64,000 nucleotides of DNA, taken from positions 372,001-436,000 of the forward strand of contig NW_025408673.1 of assembly GCF_020360975.1 (NCBI RefSeq), read 5' to 3'. The notes beneath the pieces are model-generated. The model was not told the DNA's origin. It was given only the letters and a program-made list of their open reading frames with translations, and made no database searches. Position numbers and translations under genes: made by a program. The stretch is from Hirsutella rhossiliensis. Lineage: Eukaryota; Ascomycota; Sordariomycetes; Hypocreales; Ophiocordycipitaceae. Positions within the stretch are counted from its first letter, which is position 1. Each line of letters begins with the position of its first letter. Below are positions 1 to 12,333 of this stretch, one piece after another.

Positions 1-793
1 TAATCTCTTTATTTATAAATAGTATATTATTATTATTAAGATTATACTAAGGACCTAGCTAAAGGTATCTAGAACTTTAATATTAAATAAGAGGGAAAAA
101 CTAAAGTACTTAAGGGAAAACCCTCCCCTCTTTTAATATAGGTCCGCTTTAAATAAGGTCTTAGTAGTAGTATATAGGAAATTTATACTAGCTACCGCGG
201 GCTTCTCCTATATATTTATATTTCGGCGTAGGCCTTCTTAGGCTATAGCTACTTTTATCTTAAGCGGCCGCGGCCTAGGCTTACTAGCCTAAGCCTAGGG
301 TTATAGGTAGTAGTCTTACTTTAAGGGCCTAACTTATAAGCGCCTCTATTCCTTATAGCTCTTACGCTACTATTATATAGCTATAATCGCGTTAGCTTAT
401 TAGTTAGTTAGTTAGTAGGGTAGGTAATATTTAGTTACTAGGCTAGGCGCTAGTATAGGTCGGTCTTAAGTAGGGCTAGCTAATCGAAACTTAGTTAGCT
501 AGCTCCGCTAATTAAAAATCGGTTCCTATCTAGCTATACGACTTCTTAATTAAGGGCGCGGCGGTCTATATTTACTATCTATTATATAGTTACTAATTAC
601 GCGCGCCTAGCTTATATATATATATACCTACCCTTCTCCTATGGTTTTATTCTTACCTCTTCCTTTTACCTCTCTACTTATTATCCCTTATATAAGCTTA
701 GAATCTTACCTATCTCGTTTCCCTATCTTTAGGTCTTACTAGTACTATAGCTAGATCTCTTAACTTTATTTTATAATATTTAACTAGGAAGCT
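1..793. other. RIP-degraded AT-rich DNA, no gene seen
   Basis: No reading frame of useful length is open and no protein motif is recognisable. The stretch has the TpA-rich, CpA/TpG-poor composition of the surrounding repeats, with short runs such as TTAGTTAGTTAG near 400 and a small palindromic CCTAGG-rich patch near 275-300. It ends at the 5-bp duplication aactt (794-798) created by Copia-1, so it was once continuous with the sequence resuming at 7120. It is probably the left part of the repeat called element Y here, but I cannot show that directly. Confidence 0.5.
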
Positions 794-798
794 AACTT

Positions 799-1274
799 TA
801 TCGCGAAGCGTAGCCTAATTTCGTAGTTCTCGGAGATATCCCTTAGTAAGAGGGACTAAGGAAGCTAAAAAACACCCGGTATAGAAAAAGGAAGAAGAGG
901 TATAGAAAGGAGGGTAGGGGTATAAGGGGAAGCAGAAGTAGTAATAGCTTCCTATAGAGGTAGCGAGAGATAAGACGGATATGCCGGCAACGGCTAGAAA
1001 GGAGGGGAAAAACCAGCAAAAAGCTCGGTAGTTAAAGGGATATTAGTAGCTTCTTTAAGTAGGATCTTCTTTATTAATTAAGATGCTAGACGGGTATAAA
1101 GAGGGGCGTTAGATAAAGGAAAGAAGTAGAATTAAGGCAATATAATAATTACTCCCTTACCTTTATTGCTGCTCCTATAAGAATTAAATCCCTCTGCCCT
1201 ACTTATCCGACCCCTTACTTTTAATTTTACCTTTATATATTTTATATATACTTCTCGTATCTCTCTTCGCGAGA
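799..1274 (+). repeat. Copia-1 5' LTR
   Basis: It starts TATCGCGAAGCG directly after the duplication aactt and ends CTTCGCGAGA. It is 476 bp and matches 6639-7114 along its length apart from scattered transitions (for example near 846-1000). It is followed by the leader tttataagcctagg, where the primer-binding site should lie; I could not assign a primer tRNA. Confidence 0.9.
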
Positions 1275-1379
1275 TTTATAAGCCTAGGAGGAATAGAACT
1301 CCTATACCTTCCGGCTGCTATAAAAGGCATCTTTCTTATATCCCTCGTAGCTTCCTTTTACCCCTCTTACTAAAAAAGC

Positions 1380-4300
1380 CGATTTTTAACCGACTTTTCT
1401 ACCCCCCTTCTTTTATAACGATAACGAAAACCGACTCCTCTACCGTCCCTACGGTCTATAGGACGATTCTTATAGAGCCCTAAGATTAGGATAAGTAGGT
1501 AAAGGAGCTACGGGCTCGTATAGATAGAACTATCTATAATTTAGTCTTCTTTAATAAGTAGGACCCTCTCGAGCCCCCTCTTTATCCGAGGGTAACGGAC
1601 TTTATAGAGGGAGCTTCCCTCTTTTCTAAGCTAACCTCTATATAATAGAGAGCTTTTTCTACTACCTTAGGTAACTACGAGAGTTACTATAAGGAATACC
1701 TTTATAAGACGAAGCTGCTAACTACTATACGTATAGCGATAACGGAATCTATTAGTACTATAAAGCTAATTACTCTTTAAGAGGAAGAGACTCTAAGGTA
1801 GTAGCTTTTAAAGCTCGAGACCTTAATAGCTCCCTCGAGAGGATATATAACTAACCGTATTAAGAAGACCTATACGGCCTACCTGGGAGCCTTTTCTACT
1901 AGGAACCTACTAGCTTCTTCGTAGCTAGCTAAGTAGGAAGAAATCCTTAAGGAAGCTAACTAATACTTCCTTATAGAAGCTCTTTCCGGCTAGTAGCTAT
2001 AGGATATATCTCTACTAATAAAGCCTATTAGTAACGGTTACTCGACTATCTTTTAAGAGGCTAGCTAGGAACTAGACGAAGAGGCTACTAGAGTATAATA
2101 GTAAGCAGTCTTATTCCTTCGTGGCTAGCACTCGACCTAGACGGCTCGACCTACTGCCCCTATAGCTGCTATAGCCCCTGCTGCTACGGCTCCCGCTGCT
2201 GCTGCTGCGGCTGTTGCTCCTTCGGCTCCTCCTCCCTTAAGAGCCTTAACGCCGTCGTTAACTATAGCTACGGCCCCGGCCCCGGCTACGCATCTTACTC
2301 CGGGCCCGGCCCCGGTCCCGTTAGTTAGACCGGCCCGACTAGTCCCCTAATAGACCTTTTAGTCCGTTAGTCGAAAAATTAGGGAACTAGTCGAAATCGA
2401 ACCTCGTTAAAATTAATAATAAGGGGTAAAAAGGGGGGGTTTTTAAGCAGACCTTCCGGACCGGGACAAGGATTTCTCGAAGAAACGTATAAGGAGGAAT
2501 CGACCTACCTACTAAGCATGCAAAAAGACCTATCGGCTAGAAGACTGCTAGTAGGTCTTCGAGGAAAATAGACCTAAAGGAATTAACCCTTAAAAGAGGC
2601 TATAAGAAATAGTATAATAGTCTCTTAAGGAGGACCCCTTATTATAGAAGAAGATAGACGAGATTCGGGTTACTAAGAAATAGTAACTAACGCCGCTACT
2701 ATAAATTCGAGGAAATATCGTTAGTATAGTAAATCCGGTATTTATCTTCCCTACGGATTAGTAAGACTAACCGTTAGGACCCTCCGACTATCCCCTACGA
2801 AAATTAGCTATCCTTAACTCTAGTACTTCCTTTAATATCTATAATATACTCTTATAATTCCGGTCCTTTAAGAAGGTATAGAGGGAATATCTTATTACTA
2901 GGGAATTAACCGTACGTATAGAGGGATATAGAAGGGTGAATTTTAAGATAAAATTATATAACGGATCTATATAAATTCTTCGAAGAAAAAGGGTAGCTTT
3001 TTGCCCTCGATTTTTAACGAGCCTAATTTCCTTTTACTTTCTTTAAGAGGAAGGAATCTGTTAGGATACGACGTCTAAGCCTATAAGGCTAGTCTAGAAG
3101 AATTAGACTATTAGGCTTATCGAGGAGAAATTCGGTTAATTTATTCTCGAATTCCAACCTATCCTTAGGAAGGAATCTCTCGAGAAGTTAGCTTTCCCTA
3201 CTAAGAGGGTAGGATCTAAGGACCCTCTTCTAGTAGCCTAAGGAGACGGTATTCTTTAGCACGCACGACTTAGATACCCGGGCCTCCTAGCTTTATATAA
3301 GCTAGGCTAATAATAGGGCGTACGAATAAGGGGCCTAAAGACCGTCGAATATAAATACTATAGCTAAGGGAAGACTAAGAGACGAATTTCTAGATAGATA
3401 CCTATATGGCCGGACTAGCCGTATAAGGAAATTTAGGTCGATTAGACCGACGTCTCTAAGGATTAGGAAAGCTTCGTTAGGGTAATATTTTTTATAAACG
3501 CTTTTTTAGGGATAGTTTTCCCCTATTTCTTACGGACCTACTTAAGTAAGTATAACTAGTTTGCCTTCTAAGACTTTATTAACTAGATAAAATCCTACTT
3601 TAGCTATAAGGTAAAGAAGATACGGTCTAATAGAGAGCTATTTATAAAGGATATCTTAAATTAGCTTTAAAAAAAGGGCATTTTACCCCTCCCGTTAGCA
3701 CCGAATACCTAGGCCTAAAACGGAAGGGTAGAAAGATTAAGGGGTGCTATAATAGAAAGGGCCTATACGATAAGACTTACTATAAGGCTTCTATACGACC
3801 TTTAGAGGGAAGTTATTAAGACAACCTATTACCTTTAGAACCGGACCCTAAGGGGACTAAGGGACAATAGGGACCTAGAGACCCTTTTTAAGACCTAAGG
3901 AATAAACTAGAAATCCCCCCTTAAGCTCTTTACGAAAAAGAGGGCCTCGCTAGCCTACCTTTATACCTACGGCTATAAGGCATACGTAATAACTACCGAT
4001 ATATAGCTAAAAAGAAAGAAGAAAAGAAAGCTTAATCCGAGAGCCTTTATTAGTTACCTCGTTAGTTATAATTCTATAAATATCTTCTAGATCTAGATTC
4101 CTCTTTTATAGAAGGTTATTTCGACTAGGGATATAATTTTTAACGAATCTAGCTTCTTCGATAGAAAGAAGGATTAATAGCCCCTCTTACTTTCTTAACG
4201 TTAGCTAATTTAGAAGATCTAAATCCCCCCTTCCTAATAGTCTTAAGAAGAGGTCCTAGATAAGGAAACGGAAGAAGAAACTAACGTTAAAGTAGTCGAG

Positions 4301-6350
4301 GATAACGCTAACTTTAAAGAAGAAGAGGAAGCTACTAGATTAGATAATCTAAACGAAGAAGGAGGCTATAGGAAAGCGGTAGAGCTAGAATACGCCTACC
4401 TCCCTACGCCTCCTCTTATAGAATAAGAAGAAGATCTAAAAGTAGCTTTTTTAGTTAGTCTTCCTATCTCGACCCCTAAGGGGGGAGGAAAGGCACCTCT
4501 CTTAAAGGATTATCCGGCTGCCTTTTTATCCCTACTTCGAGAAGCAAAGGAAGGTATAGGGCCCGATATAAAAGAAGACTAGTTTCTCCCTTATTTCGAT
4601 TATTTTTCCGACTTCTACCTAACGCTAATAGAAGACGGTTCCTATAGAGCGTTTATAGTAGGCCGGCTCTTTAAGCTATAGCTATTAGTAAGGAAGGTAT
4701 ATAAAAGAGACCTCCTAGACCTACTAGTAAACTAAAAGCAGCTAGAAAAACACCCCTTTAGAGACTAGTTTTTCTAGGCCTAGAAAGACCACCTAGCCTT
4801 ATATAAAGAGATAGGGTCTTTCGAAGAGGTCCTTAAGGAAAAAGTAAGAGGAAAATAGGTCCTTAGCTATAAGTAGGTCTTTATCTATAAGACTAATAAA
4901 CACAGCTTCCTTTAAAAGTATAAAGCCCGGCTAGTTATCTATAGGAATTAATAGGAAAAAGGGGATCTACCTACTAGGGCAACCACCCTAGTAGGGACGT
5001 CTTTTCGGACCCTTATAGCTATAGCAGTAGAATTCGACCTTAAGCTCGAATAGATAGATATAGTTAACGCCTTTATTAACTATCTACTCGAGGAAGAAAA
5101 AGAAGTTATCTATATACGCCTTCTACTAAGCTTCTAATAGCTAGGAAAGGTTTTATAGCTTAGGAAATCTCTATATAGACTACGAAGATTACCCCTTCTT
5201 TAGTAATAGTATTTAATAGGTTCCCTTAAAGCCCTAGGCTTTAAGAAAGTCCTTTAAAAACCGTATATAATATAGAAGGGTAAAATCACGGTCTTCTTCT
5301 ACGTCGACGATATTATCTAGGCCTACCTAAAAGAGGAAGAAGCTATTACTAGTATAGCTATATAAGGCCTATAATAAAGGTATAAGATAACTAGGCTAGG
5401 GGAGCTAAAGTAGTTCCTAGGGATACGAATCCTTTAGAATAGGTCCTAACGGATTATCTAGCTTACCTAGGACGCCTATATCGATAAGGTCGCTTATAAA
5501 TTCCTCCCTAATTCCCTCGATAAGAAGCTTCCCTCTACGCCTATATTAGACGAAGAGCTTTTACCTAATCCGTCCTTTTAAGCTAGGGAGTAAGAGAAAC
5601 ACTAATATTAATAGAAGGTAGGCTCCCTGCTTTTTCTAGCTATTTCTACTAGACCGGATATCTCTTTTACGGTCTCCTAGCTAGCTAGGTATAACTAGAA
5701 TCCTAGCCCTAGGCATTAAGAAGTAGTAGATAGAGCTATCCTTTATCTCTATTTAATAAGATTATATAGTCTACGCCTAAGAGGGTAGGAAAGGAAGAAA
5801 TTAGCTACCGAAATCTTCCTTTATTTAAGCGATTTATCTTTTACGGATAATTCCTTAGATAGAAAGAGCTTATAAGGGTATATTATATCCCTTTTTAGAG
5901 GAACTATTGCTTAGAAAGCTTCGAAGTAAGCTACCGTTACGACTTCTAGTATAAAGGCAGAGCTACTAGCTCTTTTAGAAGCGTTAAAAGAAGCGATTTT
6001 CCTTAGCCGGCTACTAATATCTCTATAACTATAAATCCTAACCCCGTTAGCTATAGAATACGATAATATATAGACTATACGAATTCTTATAGATAATAGT
6101 AAGTTATTAACCTAGCTACGGTATATTAATATCTACTAGTATTAGTTACGCTAAGAGGTCTAAAGGGGACTTATTTCCGTCCGTTAGGTTCTAACGGTAT
6201 CGATAAAAGCCAACGGTCTTACGAAGCCCCTACTAAAGTAGAAGCTAGCTATTATTTTATAGTAAATTACGCTAGAAGACGTTCGAGAAAAGCTATCCTT
6301 AGAAGCCTGCCTTAAGAGTCTACGAGAGGAGCTAATAGCCTATACGAGAA
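1380..6350 (+). pseudogene. Copia-1 gag-pol remnant
   Basis: The polyprotein is readable only across many TAG/TAA codons and frame changes. Visible landmarks are an HARLRHPG-like GAG-pre-integrase motif near 3255-3285, an integrase segment ending in a QNGRVER-like motif near 3710-3735, and a reverse transcriptase with KWVFIYKTNK-like and YVDDI motifs. The YVDD codons (5300-5311) are intact. An RNase H-like segment follows (about 5600-6300; TRPDISF-like near 5650). The domain order integrase before reverse transcriptase identifies the Ty1/copia superfamily. Stops sit where CAG/CAA would be expected. No product can be made from this copy. Confidence 0.85.
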
Positions 6351-6638
6351 GGTAATGTCTATAGCCGAAGAAGAAGGAAGAGGTTTTTCCCTTTAAAGGG
6401 CCCCTTATTTTAATTAGGTTTTTCCCTTTAAAGAAGGCCCCCTTTCTTATAGGACTTTCCCCTCTTTAGGCCCCTTTTCCTTAAGTAGGTCTAAAAGAGC
6501 CTAGGGACCTAAAAGGGCCCTTACTTTCCTCGAGTAAAGGGAGAAGTATAGAGCTAAGAACCTCCTCTATACGCTTACTAGCCTAAAGCCGTATTAGCTA
6601 TACCCTTACTATAAGGGCAGGCTATAGCTAAGGGGGTA

Positions 6639-7114
6639 TATCGCGAAGCGTAGCCTAATTTCGTAGTTCTCGGAGATATCCCTTAGTAAGAGGGACTAAG
6701 GAAGCTAAAAAACACCCGGTATAGGAAAAGGAAGAAGAGGTATAGAAAGGAGGGTAGGGGTATAAGGGGAAGCAGAAGTAGCGATAGCTTCCTATAGAGG
6801 TAGCGGGAGATAAGACGGATATACCGGCAACGGCTAAAAAGGAGGGGAAAAACCAGCAAAAAGCTCGGTAGTTAAAGGGATATTAGTAGCTTCTTTAAGC
6901 AGGATCTTCTTTATTAATTAAGATACTAAGCAGGTATAAAGAGGGGCGTTAGATAGAGGAAAGAAGGAGAATTAAGGCAATATAATAATTACTCCCCTAC
7001 CTTTATTACCGCTCCTATAAGAATTAAATCCCTCTACCCTGCCTGTCCGACCCCTTACTTCTAATTTTACCTTCGTGTATTTTATATATACTTCTCGTAT
7101 CTCTCTTCGCGAGA
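6639..7114 (+). repeat. Copia-1 3' LTR
   Basis: This is a 476-bp direct copy of 799-1274, preceded by a purine tract and followed immediately by the target duplication aactt at 7115-7119. Confidence 0.9.
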
Positions 7115-7119
7115 AACTT

Positions 7120-7765
7120 AGGTAGTAGCGGCTCTCCCCCTCTTAAGCCCCCTCCTTATAAGAAGGTCGCTACTATAGTAGGTTTAAAGCACTCTATCCT
7201 ATATTTTATATATATTAAGCGCTTTACTAGTAAGCTTACCTATAAGTCTTTTACCAGCTATTAAAACTAGTCTTATAAGTAATAATCCTAGATATATCCT
7301 AGGTTAGTCCTACCTTTAATACTTTTACTAACTTTAATATCTATAAAGGCTAAAGCTTATATTACTTACGCTAACTTTAACTAGTCCTATTACTAAGTAA
7401 GTATCCCTATCTTACTATAGTATAGTCTAAGTTCGGCGCTAATCTATATTTAGATTACCTTTAAAAGTAAAGAGGCTATACGCGCCCTCTACTAAGCTTA
7501 GTCTAAGGTTAACCGTCCCTCTCTTATTAAGGGTTTAGTATAAAAGCGCCTTTACTACGCTACTTTAAAGACTTATATTCGCGCTAAGTAAAAGGCCCTT
7601 ACTACTAAAGGTAAGAGTATATTAAGCGAGTCCGCCCTTAGTCTAGCTATAGTAGCTAAGAATATTAAAACGCTTACTATAGCTTTTACTTATTTTATAG
7701 ATAATACCTACTATATATATAAGTCCTTAAAGAAGTACTTAGGTAAGTTTAGTAATACTATTAAT
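7120..7765 (+). pseudogene. Element Y coding remnant, left part (unidentified gag/ORF1-like)
   Basis: From about 7440 to 7765 one plus-strand frame is nearly open if TAG/TAA are read as mutated glutamines. It is rich in Lys, Leu and Thr (for example SLKKYLGKFS near 7722-7752). I do not recognise the family. The frame resumes on the far side of the tandem array, at about 8436-8692, where it runs into Lys-Gly repeats, and again at 30133 after the LINE-1 insertion. A related stretch is at 52775-53400. It is probably the first ORF of a retroelement, but that is inference from position and composition only. Confidence 0.45.
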
Positions 7766-8432
7766 ATTATAAAAAAGATATAGCCGCCTATTAAATATAA
7801 GCGATAGCGTTAATTAATATATATAGTATACGCGATATACCCCTTTAAGGATATTAGGTTAATTTATCCTAGGATACCTAGATATCCTAGACTATAGCGG
7901 GAATTTTTATATAGGTAGGCCCTATACTAATACCGCGTAATTACTTTAGCGGGACTTAAACCTTAGGCCTTTTAGGTAGTACGCGCTAGGCTAGCTAGAA
8001 GAAGTATATACGTAGTTACTAAGAAGTTCCTAGAGGGGTAACCCCTCTACCTAGGCTTATAACTATTATAAAAAAGATATAGCGGCCTATTAGATATAAG
8101 TAATAGCGTTAATTAACGTATATAAAGTATACGATATACCCCCTTAGGGATACTAGGTTAATTTATCCTAGGATACCTAGATATCCTAGACTATAGAGGG
8201 AATTTTTATATAAGTAGGCCCTATACTAATACCGCGTAATTACTTTAGCGTAACTTAAACCTTAGGCCTTTTAAGTAATACGCGCTAGGCTAGCTAGAAG
8301 AAGTACGTATATAGTTACTAGGAAGTTCCTAGAAGGGTAACCCCTCTACCTAGGCTTATAACTATTATAAAAAAGATATAGCGGCTTATTAGATATAAGT
8401 AATAGCGTTAATTAACGTATATAGAGTATACG
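7766..8432. repeat. 299-bp tandem array: three 66-bp and two 233-bp segments alternating
   Basis: The string aaaaaagatatag recurs at 7771, 8070 and 8369, a period of 299 bp. The layout is R-M-R-M-R, where R (about 66 bp) looks like part of the interrupted element Y frame and M (about 233 bp) is foreign to it. M holds two inverted repeats: taggata/tatccta around 7871-7890, and ctagaggggt/aacccctcta near 8029-8050. The two M units differ by several transitions, so the duplication predates or accompanied RIP. Confidence 0.85.
7836..8064 (-). mobile_element. Candidate tRNA-derived SINE module (unit 1 of 2)
   Basis: Read on the minus strand, the unit has an A-box-like TAGCCTAGCGCG (complement of about 7982-7994) followed by a B-box-like ggtttaagtccc (complement of 7951-7962). 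The latter is what RIP would leave of a GGTTCAAGTCCC internal RNA polymerase III promoter box. The A-to-B spacing (about 33 nt start to start) is shorter than in a normal tRNA and I cannot fold a complete cloverleaf. The second unit, about 8135-8363, carries a further mutated B box (near 8250-8262). This is a candidate call only. Confidence 0.35.
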
Positions 8433-8435
8433 ATA

Positions 8436-8692
8436 ATTAAGACCCTAGCTTAGGTTAAGCCTAAGTCGCTCTCGGTTACTTAAAAGACCTTTATAGCGGT
8501 TAATAATCTCGCTAACTATTTCTATCTTATTACTAGCGACGACTATAATAGTAAGGATAATAGCGATAATTATACTAAGCTTAGTCTAGCCTCTTTTAAA
8601 AAAGGGAAGGGTAAGGGTAAGGGTAAGGTACTTATTACGTTTAAAGCCTTATTTAATACTAAGGCTAAAGGGTCCGCTACTATTTTTATACT
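8436..8692 (+). pseudogene. Element Y coding remnant, middle part with Lys-Gly repeat
   Basis: This continues the plus frame of 7440-7765. It encodes an acidic/Asn-rich stretch and then a Lys-Gly repeat from the DNA repeat gggtaa at about 8601-8630, matching 52780-52810. It ends at the LINE-1 target duplication tatagctatctt (8693-8704), and the frame picks up again after the second copy of that duplication at 30121-30132. Confidence 0.5.
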
Positions 8693-8704
8693 TATAGCTA
8701 TCTT

Positions 8705-11700
8705 TTTTTTTTATATTATTACTTATATATAGCCTCTAGGGCTATAGCGAGGCTAGTAAGGGCCTAGGCCCTTATTAGTAGTCCTAGCTAGCTATAAAGC
8801 CTAGGGGCTTATAACTAATTAGGGAAAGGGTAGCTATAAAGGTAATAATAAAGGAAAGGTTAGTTTAGTTTCTCCTACGCGGTTATTTTCCCCCCTATAG
8901 GCCCTAGGGCCCCTAGGTTACTCCTTTTCGAGCTACTTAGCTATCCCTATCTTTATTTTAGCTAAGAAGGTTAGAAGGGCTTCCCTTCCTTCCTTAAAGC
9001 TATAAAGAATAGGTAGGCTAAGGGCCCCCTTCTATCTCTTAGAGGTCTAGTAAAGGACCTCTCTTTCCCTCCTATAGCTCGGGCACCTTAGGATAAGGTG
9101 CCTAGCCGTATACCTTTCTTAGCCGTAGCGGTAGTTATCTCGGTCTACCTTATTAGTCCTTTTTAAGAAGGAAAATAAGAAGCCGGCCTTAAAGAGGAGC
9201 TAATAAAAGGCCGAGAGGGTCGGCCTAGGCCTCCCTATAAGGTCCTTTTCTAGGCTAAGGGCTAGGCGGGGGGTTAGTAGCCTAGAGTCCCTTTTAATAG
9301 TCCTTAATAGCTTACCGGACCTTTCTTTATAGGTAGCTAATAGAGACTAAGGGGGTCCCTTAGGTAGGGGCCCCTAAGCCTCTTTTAGCTAGTTAGTCGG
9401 CTAGCTTATTACTAAAGATCCCTAGGTAGCTAGGGCACTAGTATAGCTATATATTATAAAAGGCTTCTAAGCTAGATAGGAGCCTTTTAATATATATAGC
9501 TAGGTCTAAGAAACTTATAACCTTCTTTATAGCGGCTTAGCTATCTATAAAGATATAGGTATCTATAAGGGGGTTAAGAGGGCTAAGCTTTAAGGGCCGA
9601 GGCCTCCTAGCTAGGTCTTCTAAGACCCTTAGTATCGCGAATAGCTCTATATTAGCTACTTCGATTAAGAGCCCTAGGTTCTTATAGTACGCCTTAATAA
9701 GCCTATTTTCTAGGCCTATTTTATAAAAGGAGTAAGCGTTAGTCTTTATAGGGGACCCTTTAAGGCACCCCTTAGAGCCGTCGGTATAAAAGGCTAGGGG
9801 CTATAACCTAAAGTCTTCTAGGCTAGCTAGGCTAGCTAAGAGGCGTTAGTATTACTTCTTAGCTAAAGGCTTAGGGGCCTTTATTATCGTAATAGAGGCC
9901 TTAGGCTCTAAGGCCTATAAGGGCTCCTAGCTAGCTTTCCTTCTTTCTAAGTTATAGTTAGGTTCTATAAGGGCTACTAGGCCTTTAAGGAAGTAAAAGA
10001 GCTATATATATAGCTTAATATAGCTTAAGGCCCTTAGGTTAGAGCTTAAGTTAGTAAGGTTATCCTATATAGCTAGGTTATAAGCTTACCTTATAAGGTA
10101 ACTAAGTAAGAAGTATAGGGTCTAAAGGGCGTAAGAAAGGCATGCCCTTTTAAATCGTACCTTTAGTAGCGGTAGGGCCGCTTTAGCTTCTAAGGCCTTA
10201 ATAGGGGATCCTTTAAAGTCCCTTAAGACCTTTAAAAGAGCTTAGTTTTATAGCCTTTAAAAAGGCTTTATAAGGTTCTTAGGGGTCTTAGGCCCCTTAT
10301 ACTAAAGTTAGGCCCCGTAGTCTACTATAGAGGTTACGTAGGCCTAGTAGAGCTATTTAGAGGCTCTAAATAATAGGCTTTTTTACGTAGAGGTTAGGCG
10401 GGATAGTCCTTTAAAGGCAGCTTATATAGATACTACCTTCTTCTTAATATATTATTTAAATAGGAGCCTAGAATTAAAAAAGACCCCTAGCTAGCGTACT
10501 AAGGGCTTTGCCTCGAAAAATAAGCCTCTTACTATTATACCCTTTAAAATAAGCTATCGTTGCTTACTAAAGTAGATAAGTTCTATCTTTAAGGGGTCGA
10601 AGTAAACCCCTTAGTCTTTAGCTTATTTAAATAGGTTAGTAGCTATTACTTCTAGCTACTAAACGTTCTTCTTAGCTAAGGTCGACGTTATAAAGATACT
10701 AAAGTTATCTATATAAGATAGCTAGTATCCCTTAGCCGCTAGTATCCCCCTTACGTATAAGAGGAATAAAATAAGGCTAATAGGGGACCCTTAGGGCACT
10801 CCTATTACTAGGTCTATAAGGGGCTAGACTTGCCCCTCGAAGGCTAGCTAGATCTTCTTTTTAGTAAGGAAGTAGTCTACTTAGCTTATAAGGGCCTTAG
10901 GGAGGTTTAATTCCTTTAAGACCCTTATAAGCTATTCCTTTAATATAAAATCGAAGGCGCCCTTTATATCTAATAAAAGGGTACTAGTAATAGCCTTCTT
11001 ATTAAACTCCCGCTTCTTTTAGATATAGTATAAGAAGAGGAGGGCTATATCTATAGCTAACCGCTACTTTCGTCCCCCTAGCTATATAAGGTTTAGAAGC
11101 CTAGCCGTATTAGCTAGATAGCTTAGCTAGGTAGCGTATAGCTTTTTAAGGACTTTTCCTAAGTAGTTAAGTAGACTTATAACCCTATAGGCTTTAAGGA
11201 TAATATAGTCTTACTTATTTTACTTAGGGAGTATAATTCCTATAGCTTCCTTCTATACCTTAAGGTAGTATCCTTAGTTAAATAGGGCTTTATAGGCCTT
11301 ATTAAAGACCGTAGGGATAGCCTTATATGCATATTAAATAAGAAGGAAGCTAAGGGAGTCTAGGCTAGGGGCTTTCTTATTAAAAGAGCTAAAAATAGCC
11401 CTCTTAATCTTAGGGTCCTTTAGCTCTAGCTAGTCCTACTTAACTATGCCCTTACTATATATATAGCCTAGGGGCTCTTCTTTTTCTAAGCTCTTAGGGG
11501 GGCTAAGGGGAGGGCTAGGGCTAGGGTCTAGCGTTAAAAAAAGGGTTATTAGGAAGGCCTCGTATTTTTCCGTAAAGGTATTAGCTTTTACCTCTATCCC
11601 TTCTTTTATATATAAGATACTAGGAAGGGTAGGGTTAGCTCTAGCCTTAGTATAAGAAAAGGCTATAAAGATATCCTTTCTTATTACTTCTATTAAAAAG

Positions 11701-11839
11701 CTCTCTTAGTATTGCTTTTTAGTAGCCTTAATAGTATACTTAAAGCTATTTTAGGCCTCTATAAAGCTCTTTTAGCTCTCCTTATCCTAGGCTAGCCTAT
11801 AAGCTCGTTAAGCTTAGCTTAGGGCTTTCTAAAGGTATA
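8705..11839 (-). mobile_element. LINE-1b, piece 1 of 4 (3' end to mid reverse transcriptase)
   Basis: This is a minus-strand Tad1-like non-LTR retrotransposon; the complement matches 48450-51638 of the contiguous plus copy. The poly(A) tail appears as the T run at 8703-8712 beside the duplication tatagctatctt (8693-8704, repeated at 30121-30132). The RNase H-like domain lies near 9430-9870 and the reverse transcriptase near 10550-11500. The active-site motif in this copy reads Y-I-D-N (complement near 10697-10708) in place of the family's second Asp, a G-to-A change. Gypsy-A interrupts the element at 11844. Confidence 0.88.
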
Positions 11840-11844
11840 TTAGC

Positions 11845-12030
11845 TATTATAAAGTAGGTAGAGGTATATATATAAGTGCTATCTATAGGATAATATTAAT
11901 AAGCTATATAGAGCTCTTTTATACGCGGCTAGCCCGCCCTTATATATATAGGATCTAGACCTCTATACGTAACTATATAGCTTAGGCCGCGGCCTAAGCC
12001 TATTACTTATAATAGTTAAAGACTCTTATA
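11845..12030 (-). repeat. Gypsy-A 3' LTR (left copy)
   Basis: It begins tattataaag and ends actcttata on the plus strand. It is 186 bp and closely matches 18592-18777, including the shared core ctatatagagctctt and gcggctagcccgccctta. Confidence 0.9.
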
Positions 12031-12333
12031 TAATACCCTCCCTTAAGCGCGGCGTAGCGCTGCCCTATTAATAGCTCCTATATAATTAGGCTTATACCGC
12101 GGGCTCTTCCCTACCCTTTCCTATTAATAGGGCCGGCCCTACTAGCCCTATTATCCCCGCGCCTATAAGCCTAAGTAGCTAGGACCCGGCTTTATACCTA
12201 TCGGCCGGCTAGCCGTTTAAATAGGGGCGTAACTTATTATATACGCCCTTAAGTAGCTAGCGGCTAGTCTAGACCTATATAAGCCTTAGGTTACCTATCC
12301 CCTCTACCTTAGGTAGCATCCTCTACTAAGGGG

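Larger units (their letters stand above)
799..7114 (+). mobile_element. Copia-1: Ty1/copia LTR retrotransposon, full length, RIP-inactivated
   Basis: Two direct LTRs (799-1274 and 6639-7114) share the ends TATCGCGAAG and CTTCGCGAGA, which are near-perfect inverted repeats of each other, and the element is flanked by the 5-bp target duplication aactt (794-798 and 7115-7119). A purine run (aaggggg, about 6629-6636) precedes the 3' LTR as a plus-strand primer site should. The internal region reads, in copia order, gag-like, GAG-pre-integrase, integrase, reverse transcriptase and RNase H. The LTRs differ mostly by transitions, as expected of RIP. The same family occurs at 35244-41610, 57108-63460 and as a solo LTR at 33493-33978. 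Confidence 0.93.

Noticed and set aside
7936..7996. A genuine tRNA gene on the minus strand
   Set aside because: The box spacing is too short, the T stem does not pair fully, and the unit is duplicated within a RIP'd array; only a SINE-like relic is supportable.
7766..8432. Direct repeats as a possible CRISPR array
   Set aside because: The repeat is 66 bp, the 'spacers' are 233 bp and nearly identical to each other, and the genome is eukaryotic.
8601..8630. gggtaa tandem repeats (also 52781-52810) resembling telomere DNA
   Set aside because: The unit is GGGTAA, not the fungal TTAGGG in either orientation, and it sits inside a coding remnant where it gives Lys-Gly codons; two copies of the same element carry it.
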